A stretch of DNA of 64,000 bases from Bacillota bacterium (GCA_023461435.1 JAEYLC010000044.1:62001-126000); one strand, 5' to 3'. Shown: positions 17,487-27,022, counted from the first letter of the stretch. Numbers and translations are program-made. The notes: generated by a model from the letters alone, not told the origin.

Positions 17487-17560
17487 ATAAAGATTAAAGC
17501 TTTATTATGGCATTCGGCTTTTATAGAAGGTGTCGGGTTGGATCAAACGATGTTGATCCA
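17487..17560. other. Two hairpins in the lipoprotein-mfd intergenic region
   Basis: AATAAAG/CTTTATT near 17487-17506 and TTGGATCAA/TTGATCCAA near 17534-17558. The second lies just past the mfd stop codon but lacks a T run on the minus strand, so terminator function is uncertain. Confidence 0.4.
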
Positions 17561-17569
17561 ATAGTTTAT

Positions 17570-20500
17570 TTATTCTTCCGCCTTGGCTGTGCAGCAGTGG
17601 CGGATATCGTGCAAAAACTGCAGCAGCGCATCGAGCGCGTTTTTGGGCGCCTTGAACGTGATATAGGGCGGCTCCGCGCTACGCAGCCTCGCCGTATTCC
17701 TGTATTTCTGCAGAACATCGAGCAGCCTTTGTCCGTCGATCGTGCAGCCGTCAGGATATTTAAGCGTAAACGCATTCGCGTTGCGCGTGACCGAAACGAG
17801 CCCCGCGCGCGCGGCATACCGCTTGATCAGCGATATCAGCATGAGGTTCTCCACGCTGCGCGGCATCTTACCGTAGCGGTCAACAATCTCCTCTTTGAGC
17901 AGTTTGGCGCTGCCGACGCTCTCGATCGCGGCGATCTTTTTATACACCTCAATGCGTTGTATCTCATCGTCGATGTACGCGGCGGGTACATGGGCATTGA
18001 GGCCGATCTCCACGGCCGTGTCGGCGGGGCGCTCGATGCGGTCCCCCCGTATCTCGGCGACAGCCTCGCGCATCATACGGCAGTACATATCGTACCCCAC
18101 GGCCGCCATCTGGCCGGACTGCTCCCCGCCCAGAAGGTTGCCCGCGCCTCTGATCTCGAGATCGCGCATGGCGATTTTGAAGCCCGCACCGAGCTCTGTG
18201 AACTCGGCGATGGTGGCGAGCCGTTTTTCGGCGTCCGGCGTCATGTGCGTGCCGGGCAGATATGTGAGATACGCGTAGGACGTTTTGGCCGCGCGGCCCA
18301 CGCGCCCTTTGATTTGGTAGAGCTGGGCGAGGCCAAATTTGTCCGCCTCGTAGACGATCACCGTGTTCACATTTGGAATATCGATGCCCGATTCGATGAT
18401 CGTGGTGCAAAGCAGCACGTCGTACATGTCATTGAGAAAATCCACCATCACGTCTTCCATCGCCGTTTCGCCCATGCGCCCGTGCGCCATCGCGACGCGC
18501 GCCTCGGGCACGTAGCGGCGCAGCTCGGCCGCGAGGCGGTCCAGCAGCGCGATCTGACGGCACACGAGATAAGCCTGTCCGCCGCGGTTCATTTCCCGGG
18601 TGATCGCATCGCGCAGCAACTGGCCCGAATATTCCATCACATAGCTTTCGGGCGCTTTGCGTTCTTCGGGCGGCGTATCGAGCACGCTCATATCGCGTAT
18701 ACCCGTGAGCGCCATCTGAAGCGTGCGCGGAATCGGCGTGGCCGAAAGCGTGAGCACGTCCACACTGCGTTTAATATCCTTGATGCGCTCCTTGTGCGAC
18801 ACGCCGAAGCGCTGTTCCTCGTCGATCACGAGCAGGCCTAAGTCTTTATACTTGACATCGCCCGAAAGCAGGCGGTGTGTGCCGATCACGATGTCCACGG
18901 TGCCCGCTTTGAGCCCCTTGATGATGCGCGTCTGGTCGCCCGTGGAGACATAGCGCGATACCATTTCAATGGATACCGCGAACTCCTTGAAGCGCTCGCA
19001 AAACGTATGATAATGCTGTCGCGCGAGCAGCGTGGTCGGCACGAGCACGGCGCACTGCCGCCCTTCCATCACGGCCTTGAAGCACGCGCGCATCGCGACC
19101 TCGGTTTTGCCGTAGCCCACGTCGCCGAGCAGCAGCCGGTCCATCACCTTCTCCAGCTGCATGTCCTTTTTGATCTCTTCGATGCTTTGCAGCTGGCCTT
19201 CTGTTTCGTCGTAAGGAAAGCTGTCCTCAAACTGCCGCTGCCAGAGTGTATCCTCGCCGTATTTGTAGCCTTTTTTCGTGAGACGCTCGCTGTATATCGA
19301 GACGAGGTCTTCGGCGAGCTCCTTGACGGCCTTTTTGACGCGCGCTTTTGTCTGGCTCCATTCGCGCCCGCCGAGCTTACTGAGCCGTTCGTTGTCGCCG
19401 CCCATATATTTTTGCACGCGGTCGATCTGATCGGTCGGAATAAACAGCTTGTCACCGTCGCGGTATTCGAGCTCCATGTAGTCACGCGACACATCCTGCA
19501 CGGTGCGCGTGACGAGCCCTAAGAACCGCCCCTTGCCATGAATATCGTGCACGATGATGTCGCCCGGCTTTAAGTCGGTGAATATGTCCATGCGCTGGCG
19601 CGACGATGTGCGTCGGTGCTTGCGCGCAAAGCCGTAGAGCTCGTGCTCGCCGAGCACATATGTTTTTTCGATCGTCAGCTCAAAGCCCGAAAGCAGCCTT
19701 TCGGGGTAAACGCCCGCTTCGCCGCGGTCGAGCAGCCGCCCGTCTTTGATGCATGGAACACTGAAAGATGCATCGGAGAGCTCGGACGAAAGGCGCTCCG
19801 CGCGCGCGAGGCTGCCGCTCATCAGGTAAACGCGCCAGCCTGCGTTCACGCGCCCTTTCACGTCCTCCTGCAGCAGCTCGAGCTTGCGGTGATACGAGAG
19901 CGCGCTTCTGGCTTTCATATGCAGCGTGGTTCTGGCTTTGAGATCTGGGGACTCCGATATCGTGCAAAGGTCAATGATGTCGCCGACTCGGCGCGTCAGT
20001 TCGGGCAGCGAGAGATAAAGCGACTGCTGGTCCGGCAGCGCCGTGCCCGTCTGCAGCAGTGTGTCGAGCCGATCGGAAAACTCGGCGATGCGCTGCTGCT
20101 CGGTGTCCGTCACACGCCGGTGGTCGTCGAACAGCACCAGTGCGCCCGGCACGTAATCAAGCAGACTGCTTTCACCGAGCAGATACGCGTAGTTTTCAAG
20201 ATCGTCGAAGTAATGGTGCTTTCGTAAATGCTGCGCATAGTCTTCAAACCGCTGCGCGAGCACGGTATTTTTCGGTTTGGCGGATTCAAAATAATCGGCG
20301 CTGCTTTTGGCCGCGGCTTCGCTGAGCACGAGCTCCACGGCGGGAGGCAGCGTGATTTCTTCAAGGCTCTCGCGGCTGCGCCTTTGTGTGCCCGGATCAA
20401 ACGCGTGGATGCTCTCCACCACGGTATCGAAAAAGTCGATGCGGTACGGCGCGACCGCGCCGGGGCAGAACACGTCGAGTATCTCGCCGCGCCGCGCGGC

Positions 20501-20998
20501 CTGGCCTGCCGTTTCCACGGCGCCCACACGCTCATAGCCCGAAAGCACGAGCCGCTGGATCAGTTGCTCGGGGTCGTAAGCGGCATCTTTGCGCAGCGTG
20601 AGATGCGCGCCCGAAAAGGTCTCTGCCGGAACGAGACGCGCGAGCAGTGCTTCCTCGCTTAAAAAAGCGATGTTTTTTTCACCGAGAAGCATCTTCGATA
20701 TGCCGTCGATGCGGCGGAACATCACCTCGCGGCTGCGCGCCACCGCAGCCCGGAGCTGGAGCGGGCGGCGGGGGATGAAAACAGCTTCTTCGAGCGCGTC
20801 GGCATAGCCTTCCGCGCTGCCCTCATCCGGGCAGACCACGATCACGCCGCGCCCCGTCTGCTGGGCGAGCGCGAGCGCGAGATGCGGCTTTAAGCTGTCG
20901 GGAACGCCAAAAAGCGAGCAGGGAACCCGTCCCGCCCGCAGCGATTCGATAAGCTGTGAAAACACCTCTGATTCGGTGAGGTGCGCCGTGATATGCAT
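17570..20998 (-). CDS. mfd: Transcription-repair coupling factor
   Basis: 1142 residues, the usual length for Mfd, the translocase that removes RNA polymerase stalled at DNA lesions and recruits UvrA. In order: UvrB-like N-terminal region (about 1-330), the CarD-like polymerase-interaction domain (DIIVHDIHGKGRFLGL near 480), the RecG-like motor with Walker A LGDVGYGKTE (near 627) and DEEQ box (near 727), helicase motifs through GRVGRAAKTSYAYL, and the TRCF C-terminal domain. It is 18 bases from pth upstream, an order (pth-mfd) widespread in Bacillota. Confidence 0.97.
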   Translation of the reverse strand: MHITAHLTESEVFSQLIESLRAGRVPCSLFGVPDSLKPHLALALAQQTGRGVIVVCPDEGSAEGYADALEEAVFIPRRPLQLRAAVARSREVMFRRIDGISKMLLGEKNIAFLSEEALLARLVPAETFSGAHLTLRKDAAYDPEQLIQRLVLSGYERVGAVETAGQAARRGEILDVFCPGAVAPYRIDFFDTVVESIHAFDPGTQRRSRESLEEITLPPAVELVLSEAAAKSSADYFESAKPKNTVLAQRFEDYAQHLRKHHYFDDLENYAYLLGESSLLDYVPGALVLFDDHRRVTDTEQQRIAEFSDRLDTLLQTGTALPDQQSLYLSLPELTRRVGDIIDLCTISESPDLKARTTLHMKARSALSYHRKLELLQEDVKGRVNAGWRVYLMSGSLARAERLSSELSDASFSVPCIKDGRLLDRGEAGVYPERLLSGFELTIEKTYVLGEHELYGFARKHRRTSSRQRMDIFTDLKPGDIIVHDIHGKGRFLGLVTRTVQDVSRDYMELEYRDGDKLFIPTDQIDRVQKYMGGDNERLSKLGGREWSQTKARVKKAVKELAEDLVSIYSERLTKKGYKYGEDTLWQRQFEDSFPYDETEGQLQSIEEIKKDMQLEKVMDRLLLGDVGYGKTEVAMRACFKAVMEGRQCAVLVPTTLLARQHYHTFCERFKEFAVSIEMVSRYVSTGDQTRIIKGLKAGTVDIVIGTHRLLSGDVKYKDLGLLVIDEEQRFGVSHKERIKDIKRSVDVLTLSATPIPRTLQMALTGIRDMSVLDTPPEERKAPESYVMEYSGQLLRDAITREMNRGGQAYLVCRQIALLDRLAAELRRYVPEARVAMAHGRMGETAMEDVMVDFLNDMYDVLLCTTIIESGIDIPNVNTVIVYEADKFGLAQLYQIKGRVGRAAKTSYAYLTYLPGTHMTPDAEKRLATIAEFTELGAGFKIAMRDLEIRGAGNLLGGEQSGQMAAVGYDMYCRMMREAVAEIRGDRIERPADTAVEIGLNAHVPAAYIDDEIQRIEVYKKIAAIESVGSAKLLKEEIVDRYGKMPRSVENLMLISLIKRYAARAGLVSVTRNANAFTLKYPDGCTIDGQRLLDVLQKYRNTARLRSAEPPYITFKAPKNALDALLQFLHDIRHCCTAKAEE

Positions 20999-21015
20999 TT
21001 TCTTATCCTTAACTG

Positions 21016-21627
21016 TCAGTTATACCGGCTCTGCGCCTGAGCCACGCCGTCACTCAGTATCGCTTCCACCGCGTCGGCGGCCTTGGTCAGCGTCTCATAG
21101 GCGGCCTGCTGGTCGGCGTATTCGCCGAGCACATGGTCGATAATATCGCCCTCGGGCTTGCCGATGCCCACGCGCACGCGCACGAACTCGTCCGTCTGCA
21201 GATGATAGATCACCGATTTCATGCCGTTGTGCGTGCCCGCGCTGCCGCGCTCCTTGACGCGCACCATACCTGTTTTTAAATCCACATCGTCATACACGAG
21301 AATCAGCTGGTCCGCCTTGACGCCGAGCGCTTTGGCCATTTCTTTAACGCTTTCACCCGAATTGTTCATGTACGTCTGCGGCATGCCGAGCACCACGCGC
21401 TTCCCCTTGATATCGCCCTTGCCGATGCGCGCGCTGAATTCATGCATGCGCACGGAAATGCCGTGGCGCTGGGAGAGGATACCGATCACGTCGAAGCCCG
21501 CGTTGTGGCGCGTGTGCGCGTATTTTCCGCCCGGATTGCCAAGCCCGATGATATAATAATCGGCGTTTAAACCGGCGGGAGACTTTTTGCGAAGCTTAGC
21601 AGATCCGAATAATTTCCCTGCACGCAT
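21016..21627 (-). CDS. pth: Peptidyl-tRNA hydrolase
   Basis: 203 residues from ATG 21627 (after AAAGGTG). Pth releases tRNA from peptidyl-tRNA that drops off the ribosome. Visible: YIIGLGNPGGKYAHTRHNAGF with the catalytic His, YMNNSGESV, YDDVDL with the conserved Asp, and GTHNGMKS. About 22 residues precede the usual start of the family (MRAGKLFGSAKLRKK...), and this extension overlaps the end of the HAD gene by 61 bases. No other ATG, GTG or TTG lies close to the fold start, so the extension seems real. Confidence 0.95.
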   Translation of the reverse strand: MRAGKLFGSAKLRKKSPAGLNADYYIIGLGNPGGKYAHTRHNAGFDVIGILSQRHGISVRMHEFSARIGKGDIKGKRVVLGMPQTYMNNSGESVKEMAKALGVKADQLILVYDDVDLKTGMVRVKERGSAGTHNGMKSVIYHLQTDEFVRVRVGIGKPEGDIIDHVLGEYADQQAAYETLTKAADAVEAILSDGVAQAQSRYN

Positions 21628-22274
21628 GACGGCACCTTTCCTAAATCCCCGATCACATTGTCGAGCACCAAAAACCCTTCGAAGCCGAGTGCGGTCGCGC
21701 CCATATCCTCCAGCACGTCGTTGCCGACGACATAGCAATCCTCGGCCTTGAGTTCTGTGCGATCGAGTATCTCTTTAAAGTATTCCAGATTCGGTTTGCA
21801 ATAATGCGAATTATCGTAATAGCTCACATACTCAAAATCATCGGGACTCAGCCCCGCCCATTCGATGCGCACATTTGTGGCTGCGGAAGGGAATATCGGG
21901 TTGGTTGAGAGTATGAGACGGTAGCCTTTTTCCCTGAGTAAGCGGACGGTCTCTATGGCGCGTTCGTCGCTGCGGGAACAGGCTTTGATTTTGGGAAACT
22001 CGGTCGCATAAAACGCGTCCATAGACTCAAGGATGACATCAGGATCAGCGCCCGACGCTTCCGAGACCACCTTTAAGAATATATCCCTGTTGAGCATGGC
22101 GCCGGTGTTGTTGAGTATCGCATAAATGCCGCTGCCGAACACCTTTCGGCCGTCCTCGCCGAACAGATCATAAAAGCCGCAGCCCTCAACGAGAGAGAAA
22201 TACATCTTCGTGAACTGCTCCATATCGAGCGAAAGCAGCGTGCCATCGAGATCGAAGAAGACAGCCTTTCTCAT
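21567..22274 (-). CDS. HAD-superfamily hydrolase
   Basis: 235 residues from ATG 22274, after GGAGAG and overlapping the glmU stop by four bases. The nucleophile motif FFDLDGTLL, the Thr/Ser motif ILSTNPIFP and the C-terminal acidic motif VGNDVLEDMGA mark a phosphatase of the haloacid dehalogenase superfamily. The cap region is helical (residues 20-95). The substrate is unknown; position between glmU and pth may suggest a housekeeping sugar phosphatase but that is only context. Confidence 0.85.
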   Translation of the reverse strand: MRKAVFFDLDGTLLSLDMEQFTKMYFSLVEGCGFYDLFGEDGRKVFGSGIYAILNNTGAMLNRDIFLKVVSEASGADPDVILESMDAFYATEFPKIKACSRSDERAIETVRLLREKGYRLILSTNPIFPSAATNVRIEWAGLSPDDFEYVSYYDNSHYCKPNLEYFKEILDRTELKAEDCYVVGNDVLEDMGATALGFEGFLVLDNVIGDLGKVPSCVQGNYSDLLSFAKSLPPV

Positions 22275-23638
22275 TCTTCTCTCCTTCGTTTGGCCCACCC
22301 TTCAATGTTGGTCTGGCGGCTTCTTGCAACGCAGAGCGCGTCTTCCTCAACGTCCTTCGTGACGGTGGAGCCCGCCGCGATGTAAGCGCCGTCCCCGACG
22401 GTAACGGGCGCGACGAGGTTGACATTGCAGCCGATGAACGCGTTTTTACCGACGATCGTCCGGCTCTTTTTCTTGCCGTCGTAATTCACGAACACGACGC
22501 CGCAGCCGATGTTGGTTTTCTCGCCGATCTCGCCGTCGCCGACGTAGGTTAAGTGCGACACCTTCGCGCCGTCCTTGATCTGCGCATTCTTGATCTCGAC
22601 GAAATCGCCCACGCGGCATTCGTTGCCGACGGTGCTGTTGGGACGCAAATAGGCATACGGCCCGATGGTGGAACGGTCGCCCACGGTGGAGCTCAAAACC
22701 ACCGAGTTCTGGACCGTGGTCCCCGCGCCGATCGCGCTGTCCGCGATGCGGCTGCCCGGGTATAGCACCGCGCCCGTTTTGATATGGGTTTGGCCCTCGA
22801 GCGTAACGCCCGGGTAGACGGTGACGTCCGGCTCGACGGTCACGGTTGCGTCGATATACGCGGTATCCGGGTCGATCATCGTGACGCCGGAAAGCATGAG
22901 CTCATGGTTGATGCGTCTGCGCAGCTTTTTCGCCGCCTCCGCGAGCTGACTGCGGTCGTTGACGCCCATCCACTCGTCGTCATCCACGCACTCAACCGCT
23001 TCGACGACGTGGCCTTGGCCTGAGAGATATTCGATGCAGTCAGTCAGATAATACTCGCCCTGCACGTTGTTGGGCTTTAAAGATCCGAGCGCTTCTCTGA
23101 GCAGCGCCCTTTCAAAGCAGTATATCGAGAGGTTGATCTCTCGGATAGCCTTTTGCTCCTCCGTCGCGTCGCGGTGCTCCACGACGCGCGTCACGCCGCC
23201 GTTCTCGCCGCGCAATATGCGCCCGTAACCTGTCGCATCACCGACGGTGGCTGTCAGCAGGCATGCGCCCAAGGCCCGCGCTGCGGCGGTTTCGGTGAGA
23301 CGCTTCAGCGTTTCGGGGCGTATCAGCGGCATATCTCCCGCCACGATGATCGCATAGCCGTCTCCCTTAAGGTAGTCGCCGGCGGCCATCACCGCATGCC
23401 CGGTCCCGAGCGGTTCGCTTTGACAGGCGTAATGTACGCGCCCGCCGAAATACTCTTTCACCGTTTCGGTCGTTTTTCCGATCACAAGCACAGGGGCTTC
23501 ACCGGTGGCCTGCGCGGCGGCATCCACCACCCATTCGCAGAGCGCCTTTCCGGCAGCCTTATGTAAAATTTTAGGAATATCCGATTTCATTCTCTTGCCT
23601 TCACCGGCAGCAAGGACGATGGCGATTGTATTGCTCAT
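22271..23638 (-). CDS. glmU: Bifunctional UDP-GlcNAc pyrophosphorylase / glucosamine-1-phosphate acetyltransferase
   Basis: 455 residues. It makes UDP-N-acetylglucosamine for peptidoglycan. The N-terminal uridyltransferase shows LAAGEGKRMKSDIPKILHK and later GTGHAVMAA; the C-terminal half is a left-handed beta-helix of hexapeptide repeats (from about 255), with the acetyltransferase region PYAYLRPNSTVG, KNAQIKDGAKVSHLTYVGD and NYDGKKK. Co-transcribed with the HAD, pth and mfd genes. Confidence 0.97.
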   Translation of the reverse strand: MSNTIAIVLAAGEGKRMKSDIPKILHKAAGKALCEWVVDAAAQATGEAPVLVIGKTTETVKEYFGGRVHYACQSEPLGTGHAVMAAGDYLKGDGYAIIVAGDMPLIRPETLKRLTETAAARALGACLLTATVGDATGYGRILRGENGGVTRVVEHRDATEEQKAIREINLSIYCFERALLREALGSLKPNNVQGEYYLTDCIEYLSGQGHVVEAVECVDDDEWMGVNDRSQLAEAAKKLRRRINHELMLSGVTMIDPDTAYIDATVTVEPDVTVYPGVTLEGQTHIKTGAVLYPGSRIADSAIGAGTTVQNSVVLSSTVGDRSTIGPYAYLRPNSTVGNECRVGDFVEIKNAQIKDGAKVSHLTYVGDGEIGEKTNIGCGVVFVNYDGKKKSRTIVGKNAFIGCNVNLVAPVTVGDGAYIAAGSTVTKDVEEDALCVARSRQTNIEGWAKRRREE

Positions 23639-23747
23639 AGTGCGTCTCCTATCGAAAGTCTTGTTTGACTATATAGATATTAGTAGATGAAAGCAGGCAT
23701 GTCAACAAACAGACAAGAAGTCATCAATTCATGGGAAAATATAAAAG

Positions 23748-23772
23748 CGGCCGGTAGCTCGGCCGCCTCCGT
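23748..23772 (-). terminator. Terminator after phosphofructokinase
   Basis: GCGGCCG and CGGCCGC pair around GTAGCT; on the minus strand the stem runs into TTTTATATTTT. Confidence 0.8.
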
Positions 23773-23780
23773 TAAAAGCC

Positions 23781-24839
23781 TTATTTGTCTCCGAAATTGA
23801 GGCCGATCTCGCGGCCTACGCGCAGCAATTCGGAATCGAGCGGTATCGTCTTTGTTTTGCCGGCCACATCCTTCATGAGGTTGGAGGTGACGCGGCCGTT
23901 TTTCACAGCCACTGTGTGGCCGAACTGGCGCTTTTCAATGAGCTTCGCGGCATAAACGCCCATCTCCGTGGCGAGCACCCTGTCGTACGGGCACGGCGGG
24001 CCGCCGCGCTGATAGTGACCGGGAACGACCACGCGCGTATCGATGTCGATCACACTGTTAAGCTCATCAGCGAGCTTGTAGCCGATGGAATAATGCTTGC
24101 CCTTGAGGTCCTGATCCTCCGCGTCGGTGATGCTGCGCGCGCCCTCTGCCACGGCGATGATGGAAAAATGCTTGCCGCGCTCATAACGTTCGTTGATGGC
24201 GTCGGCCACGACGTTGATATCGTACGGAATTTCGGGCAGCAGTATCACGTCGGCGCCGCTCGCCATGCCCGCGTTCAGCGTCAGCCAACCCGCCGTGTTG
24301 CCCATGAGCTCCACAATGATCACGCGCGAGTGGGAATAGGCGGTGGTATGCACCTTGTCGATCACGTCCGACGCGATATCGACGGCGCTCTGGAAGCCGA
24401 AGGTGACGTCGGTATCCCAGATGTCGTTGTCGATTGTTTTGGGCAGGCCGATCACGTTGAGGCCATGCTGCTCAAGTATGCCCGCCGCCGTATGCGTGCC
24501 GTTGCCGCCGAGCGTCACGAGGCAGTCGAGCTCCATTTTTTCATAGTTTTTGGCCATCATTTTGAAGGCGTCGAGATACTTGCCGGTGTTCTGGCGCATT
24601 GTCTGGTCTCTGTGGCGCGATGTGCGCAGTATCGTGCCGCCGAGGGTTAATATGCCCGAGAACTCATCTTTGCTCATCGTGCGGTAATTCGCATCGATCA
24701 GCCCGCCGAAGCCGTCCATGATGCCGACGATCTCGGCGTCCTCAAAAAACTGGTACGACGCCTTGGCAACGCCGCGGATAGCGGCGTTAAGCCCGGGGCA
24801 ATCCCCGCCGCTTGTCAGTATTCCAATTCGCTTGGACAT
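23781..24839 (-). CDS. 6-phosphofructokinase
   Basis: 352 residues of the PfkA family, phosphorylating fructose 6-phosphate in glycolysis. Motifs: ILTSGGDCPGLNAAIR at the N-terminus, LVTLGGNGTHTAAG, PKTIDNDIWDTD, and GGPPCPYDRVLA near the end. Phosphoryl donor: Gly in GGNGT corresponds to the Gly of ATP-using enzymes, while Lys in PKTIDND is shared with PPi-using enzymes. This Gly+Lys pair is known in ATP-dependent group III enzymes, so ATP is more likely, but PPi cannot be ruled out from sequence. Monocistronic, with its own terminator. Confidence 0.93.
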   Translation of the reverse strand: MSKRIGILTSGGDCPGLNAAIRGVAKASYQFFEDAEIVGIMDGFGGLIDANYRTMSKDEFSGILTLGGTILRTSRHRDQTMRQNTGKYLDAFKMMAKNYEKMELDCLVTLGGNGTHTAAGILEQHGLNVIGLPKTIDNDIWDTDVTFGFQSAVDIASDVIDKVHTTAYSHSRVIIVELMGNTAGWLTLNAGMASGADVILLPEIPYDINVVADAINERYERGKHFSIIAVAEGARSITDAEDQDLKGKHYSIGYKLADELNSVIDIDTRVVVPGHYQRGGPPCPYDRVLATEMGVYAAKLIEKRQFGHTVAVKNGRVTSNLMKDVAGKTKTIPLDSELLRVGREIGLNFGDK

Positions 24840-24953
24840 GGGTTTTCCTCCGTTTTATATAAAATTTTTAAAATAATAGCGTTGTTAATTCCTTGAGTAT
24901 ACACCAAGCGCAAACGGCTTTCAACATGAAAGAATGGCTCTTTTTGTAACGGA

Positions 24954-24983
24954 AAAGCGAGGCCAAATCATCCGGCCTCGCTT
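24954..24983 (-). terminator. Terminator after zinc-ribbon membrane protein
   Basis: AAAGCGAGGCC pairs with GGCCTCGCTTT; on the minus strand the stem continues into TTTTCC. Confidence 0.75.
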
Positions 24984-25012
24984 TAAGCAAATACTCTTTT
25001 AAAATGCATTGA

Positions 25013-26449
25013 TCAGTCTGTCAGAGGGGGCAGGGCCTGATTGGCACCGAGGCCGAATATTTCATTTAAATCGACAATATTGGCGTTGCCTGTATCGATT
25101 GCAAAACGGCTGTCGTTTTCCACGGCCTCCGAGGGCATGCCGATTTTGACCGTTTCGTCGACAGTCATGGTTATTTTCTGTCCTCCCATCGTGATATCGA
25201 TCGTACCGGACACACTGTTGCTGTCGATCACCTCGGTGCCGCTCAGTGTGATTTCGTCAGCGCCGGGAACGCTGAGCGTTCCGTCAAAATTGATACCGCC
25301 CGCTGTTTTGATGATGTTGAAATCCAGCGACATGATCTGGCCGTCGGGAGTCGTCACATCGAGCGTCATTGTCTTGCCGTTAGTTGTATTTTCATACCCA
25401 AATGCGGCATTGAAAAGCTGACTGCCCGCCTCCTCAAAAGCGATTTCCAATCCGGCCGGGCGGCCATTGTCATATGATACGGCCATTGTCATCTCAAAAT
25501 CAGCCTGTTCAAGCATCGGAGCAGCCAATGAGATGGCACTTGGCAGATCAAGCGGGTATCCGCTCATTTCTTCTATCATGTCGGTCAGGGCATCGCTTAA
25601 CTCCTTGTTGTCCTTAAGCTTATCCGCAAATGTGCTCAAGGTATCGGCAAGCTCTTTGCCGTTCAGCGTCAGCGTGTTGTTTTCAGCGTTCTTGTCAAAG
25701 CAGCTTTCGTCAATGCTGTTTAAGAACATTTCGGTCAGTTGCAGAAAATCGACTTTCGAGAGCTTGTTGCTTTCAAAAAGCGCGGCGACCCTGTCTTTGA
25801 GAGACATCGGTTTTGACATATCGGCTTGAGTATCAAATTTGATGCCGCTCACGCTGCCGTCCTGATCGATATAGAGGGTATTTTCGAGGAGCAGCACCTT
25901 CGTTGTGCTGTCCATTGGGGCTGTGTCTCCCAAAACATCGGCGAGCTCGCTGCCGCTGTAATCGGCGGAGGATGTCGAATTGAGGCCAAAAGCCTTTTCA
26001 TCATATGCATAAGCGATGTCTGAATTGGTTTTGACGCCGGATATCTCGGAGGTGCTGCTCATAGTCAGTTCGAAAGGCTGCTCCAAAATCTTTTTCATGT
26101 CATTTTCGGTTTCAAGCCCATTAAAAGCGCCCGTAAACACGCCCACGACTTCGTTTGCATACCGCGTCTGCACCGTGTTTCCGCTGAACGGCCCCGCAGC
26201 GCCGGGCGCAAACACCACAAAAATAAGCACGGCGGCTAAAATGAGAGCAGCGCCGACGCCGATCAGCGTCCAAAGCAAAGCCTTGCTTTTCTTCTTAGGC
26301 GGCTGGCCGTAAGCAAAAGGCTGCGCCATGGCGGGCGGCGCGATCGGCTCCACATTCGGCTTAACCGGAGCATTTTCCAATTTCGCGCCGCAGACTGTGC
26401 AGAACTGGCTGTCCGGCGGAAGCTGTGCGCCACATTTAATACAATACAT
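25013..26449 (-). CDS. Zinc-ribbon, single-span membrane protein with a large extracytoplasmic domain
   Basis: 478 residues. The N-terminus is a zinc ribbon (CIKCG ... CTVCGA, two CxxC pairs), then a Pro-rich stretch, a basic patch KKKSK and one membrane segment at about 58-82. The rest (about 90-478) is a soluble domain outside the cell, rich in Asp/Asn/Ser, repeating short beta-like segments; it looks like LolA/LppX-style or DUF-type antiparallel sheet proteins but I cannot name a family. The zinc ribbon would face the cytoplasm. No operon partner. Confidence 0.75.
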   Translation of the reverse strand: MYCIKCGAQLPPDSQFCTVCGAKLENAPVKPNVEPIAPPAMAQPFAYGQPPKKKSKALLWTLIGVGAALILAAVLIFVVFAPGAAGPFSGNTVQTRYANEVVGVFTGAFNGLETENDMKKILEQPFELTMSSTSEISGVKTNSDIAYAYDEKAFGLNSTSSADYSGSELADVLGDTAPMDSTTKVLLLENTLYIDQDGSVSGIKFDTQADMSKPMSLKDRVAALFESNKLSKVDFLQLTEMFLNSIDESCFDKNAENNTLTLNGKELADTLSTFADKLKDNKELSDALTDMIEEMSGYPLDLPSAISLAAPMLEQADFEMTMAVSYDNGRPAGLEIAFEEAGSQLFNAAFGYENTTNGKTMTLDVTTPDGQIMSLDFNIIKTAGGINFDGTLSVPGADEITLSGTEVIDSNSVSGTIDITMGGQKITMTVDETVKIGMPSEAVENDSRFAIDTGNANIVDLNEIFGLGANQALPPLTD

Positions 26450-26607
26450 ATGACCCTCCTGGAATATGAAATATTATAACATGGGAACGTTGCCCCACTA
26501 TCACCATCATACACGATATTTCTTTGTTTTGCCATACCTGCCAAGAATAAAACGCCGGTTTACAGGCTTCATGCGGATGTGGGAAGCGTATTGCCGATCA
26601 ATAATTA

Positions 26608-26636
26608 TTGACCGCACCTTGCTCTTATGTTATGCT
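26608..26636 (+). promoter_or_regulatory. Promoter of the cobalamin riboswitch transcript
   Basis: TTGACC (26608-26613), 17 bases, then TATGCT (26631-26636). The transcript would begin about 20 bases before the riboswitch. Confidence 0.6.
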
Positions 26637-26660
26637 GGCCTCAACAGAATATTGACCATC

Positions 26661-26870
26661 CGGTGCCTTTAGAGGAGCCTTGAAAAGCGAAAGCTGTTTC
26701 GGGCGGCTATAAAGGATAATAGGGAAAACGGTGAAAAACCGTTGCAGCCCCCGCTACCGTAAGGCAGACTGCTTATGACACAAATGCCACTGAAGCCGAG
26801 CGCTTTGGGAAGGCGTCTTAAGCGGAATGAAGCCGAGCCGGTAAACCTGCCCGATGAGTTGAGTCAGATT
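26661..26870 (+). ncRNA. Adenosylcobalamin (B12) riboswitch
   Basis: Signature elements appear in order: GGTGCC start, AATAGGGAA followed by CGGTGAAAAACCGTTGCAGC, CCCCGCTACCGTAAGG, GCCACTGAAGCCGAG, GGGAAGGCGTC, and the closing ATGAAGCCGAGCCGGTAAAC with CTGCCCGATGAG. It precedes the three-gene ABC importer and should shut it off when cobalamin is abundant. Confidence 0.93.
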
Positions 26871-26913
26871 TCTTCGGAGGGAAGGATGCAGACGGCCGCT
26901 TTTATGACGGATC

Positions 26914-26947
26914 GACGCCCAAAGCATCAGCGCTTCAGGCGTTTTTT
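26914..26947 (+). terminator. Expression-platform terminator of the cobalamin riboswitch
   Basis: GACGCC (26914-26919) and GGCG (26938-26941), with inner arms AAAGC/GCTT, run into TTTTTT. It lies between the aptamer and the first gene, so control is probably by premature termination. Confidence 0.7.
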
Positions 26948-27022
26948 AATTGCCGGGCAGGCATCCAAAGGGACGGTTACTTTCTTCTTTCCGGGGGAGA
27001 ATTTTAAACGGAGGAAAGACAA

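Noticed and set aside
17507..18841. 444-residue open frame on the plus strand
   Set aside because: It is antisense to mfd, rich in Arg/His/Ala as expected for a shadow frame in GC-rich codons, and has no recognisable domain.
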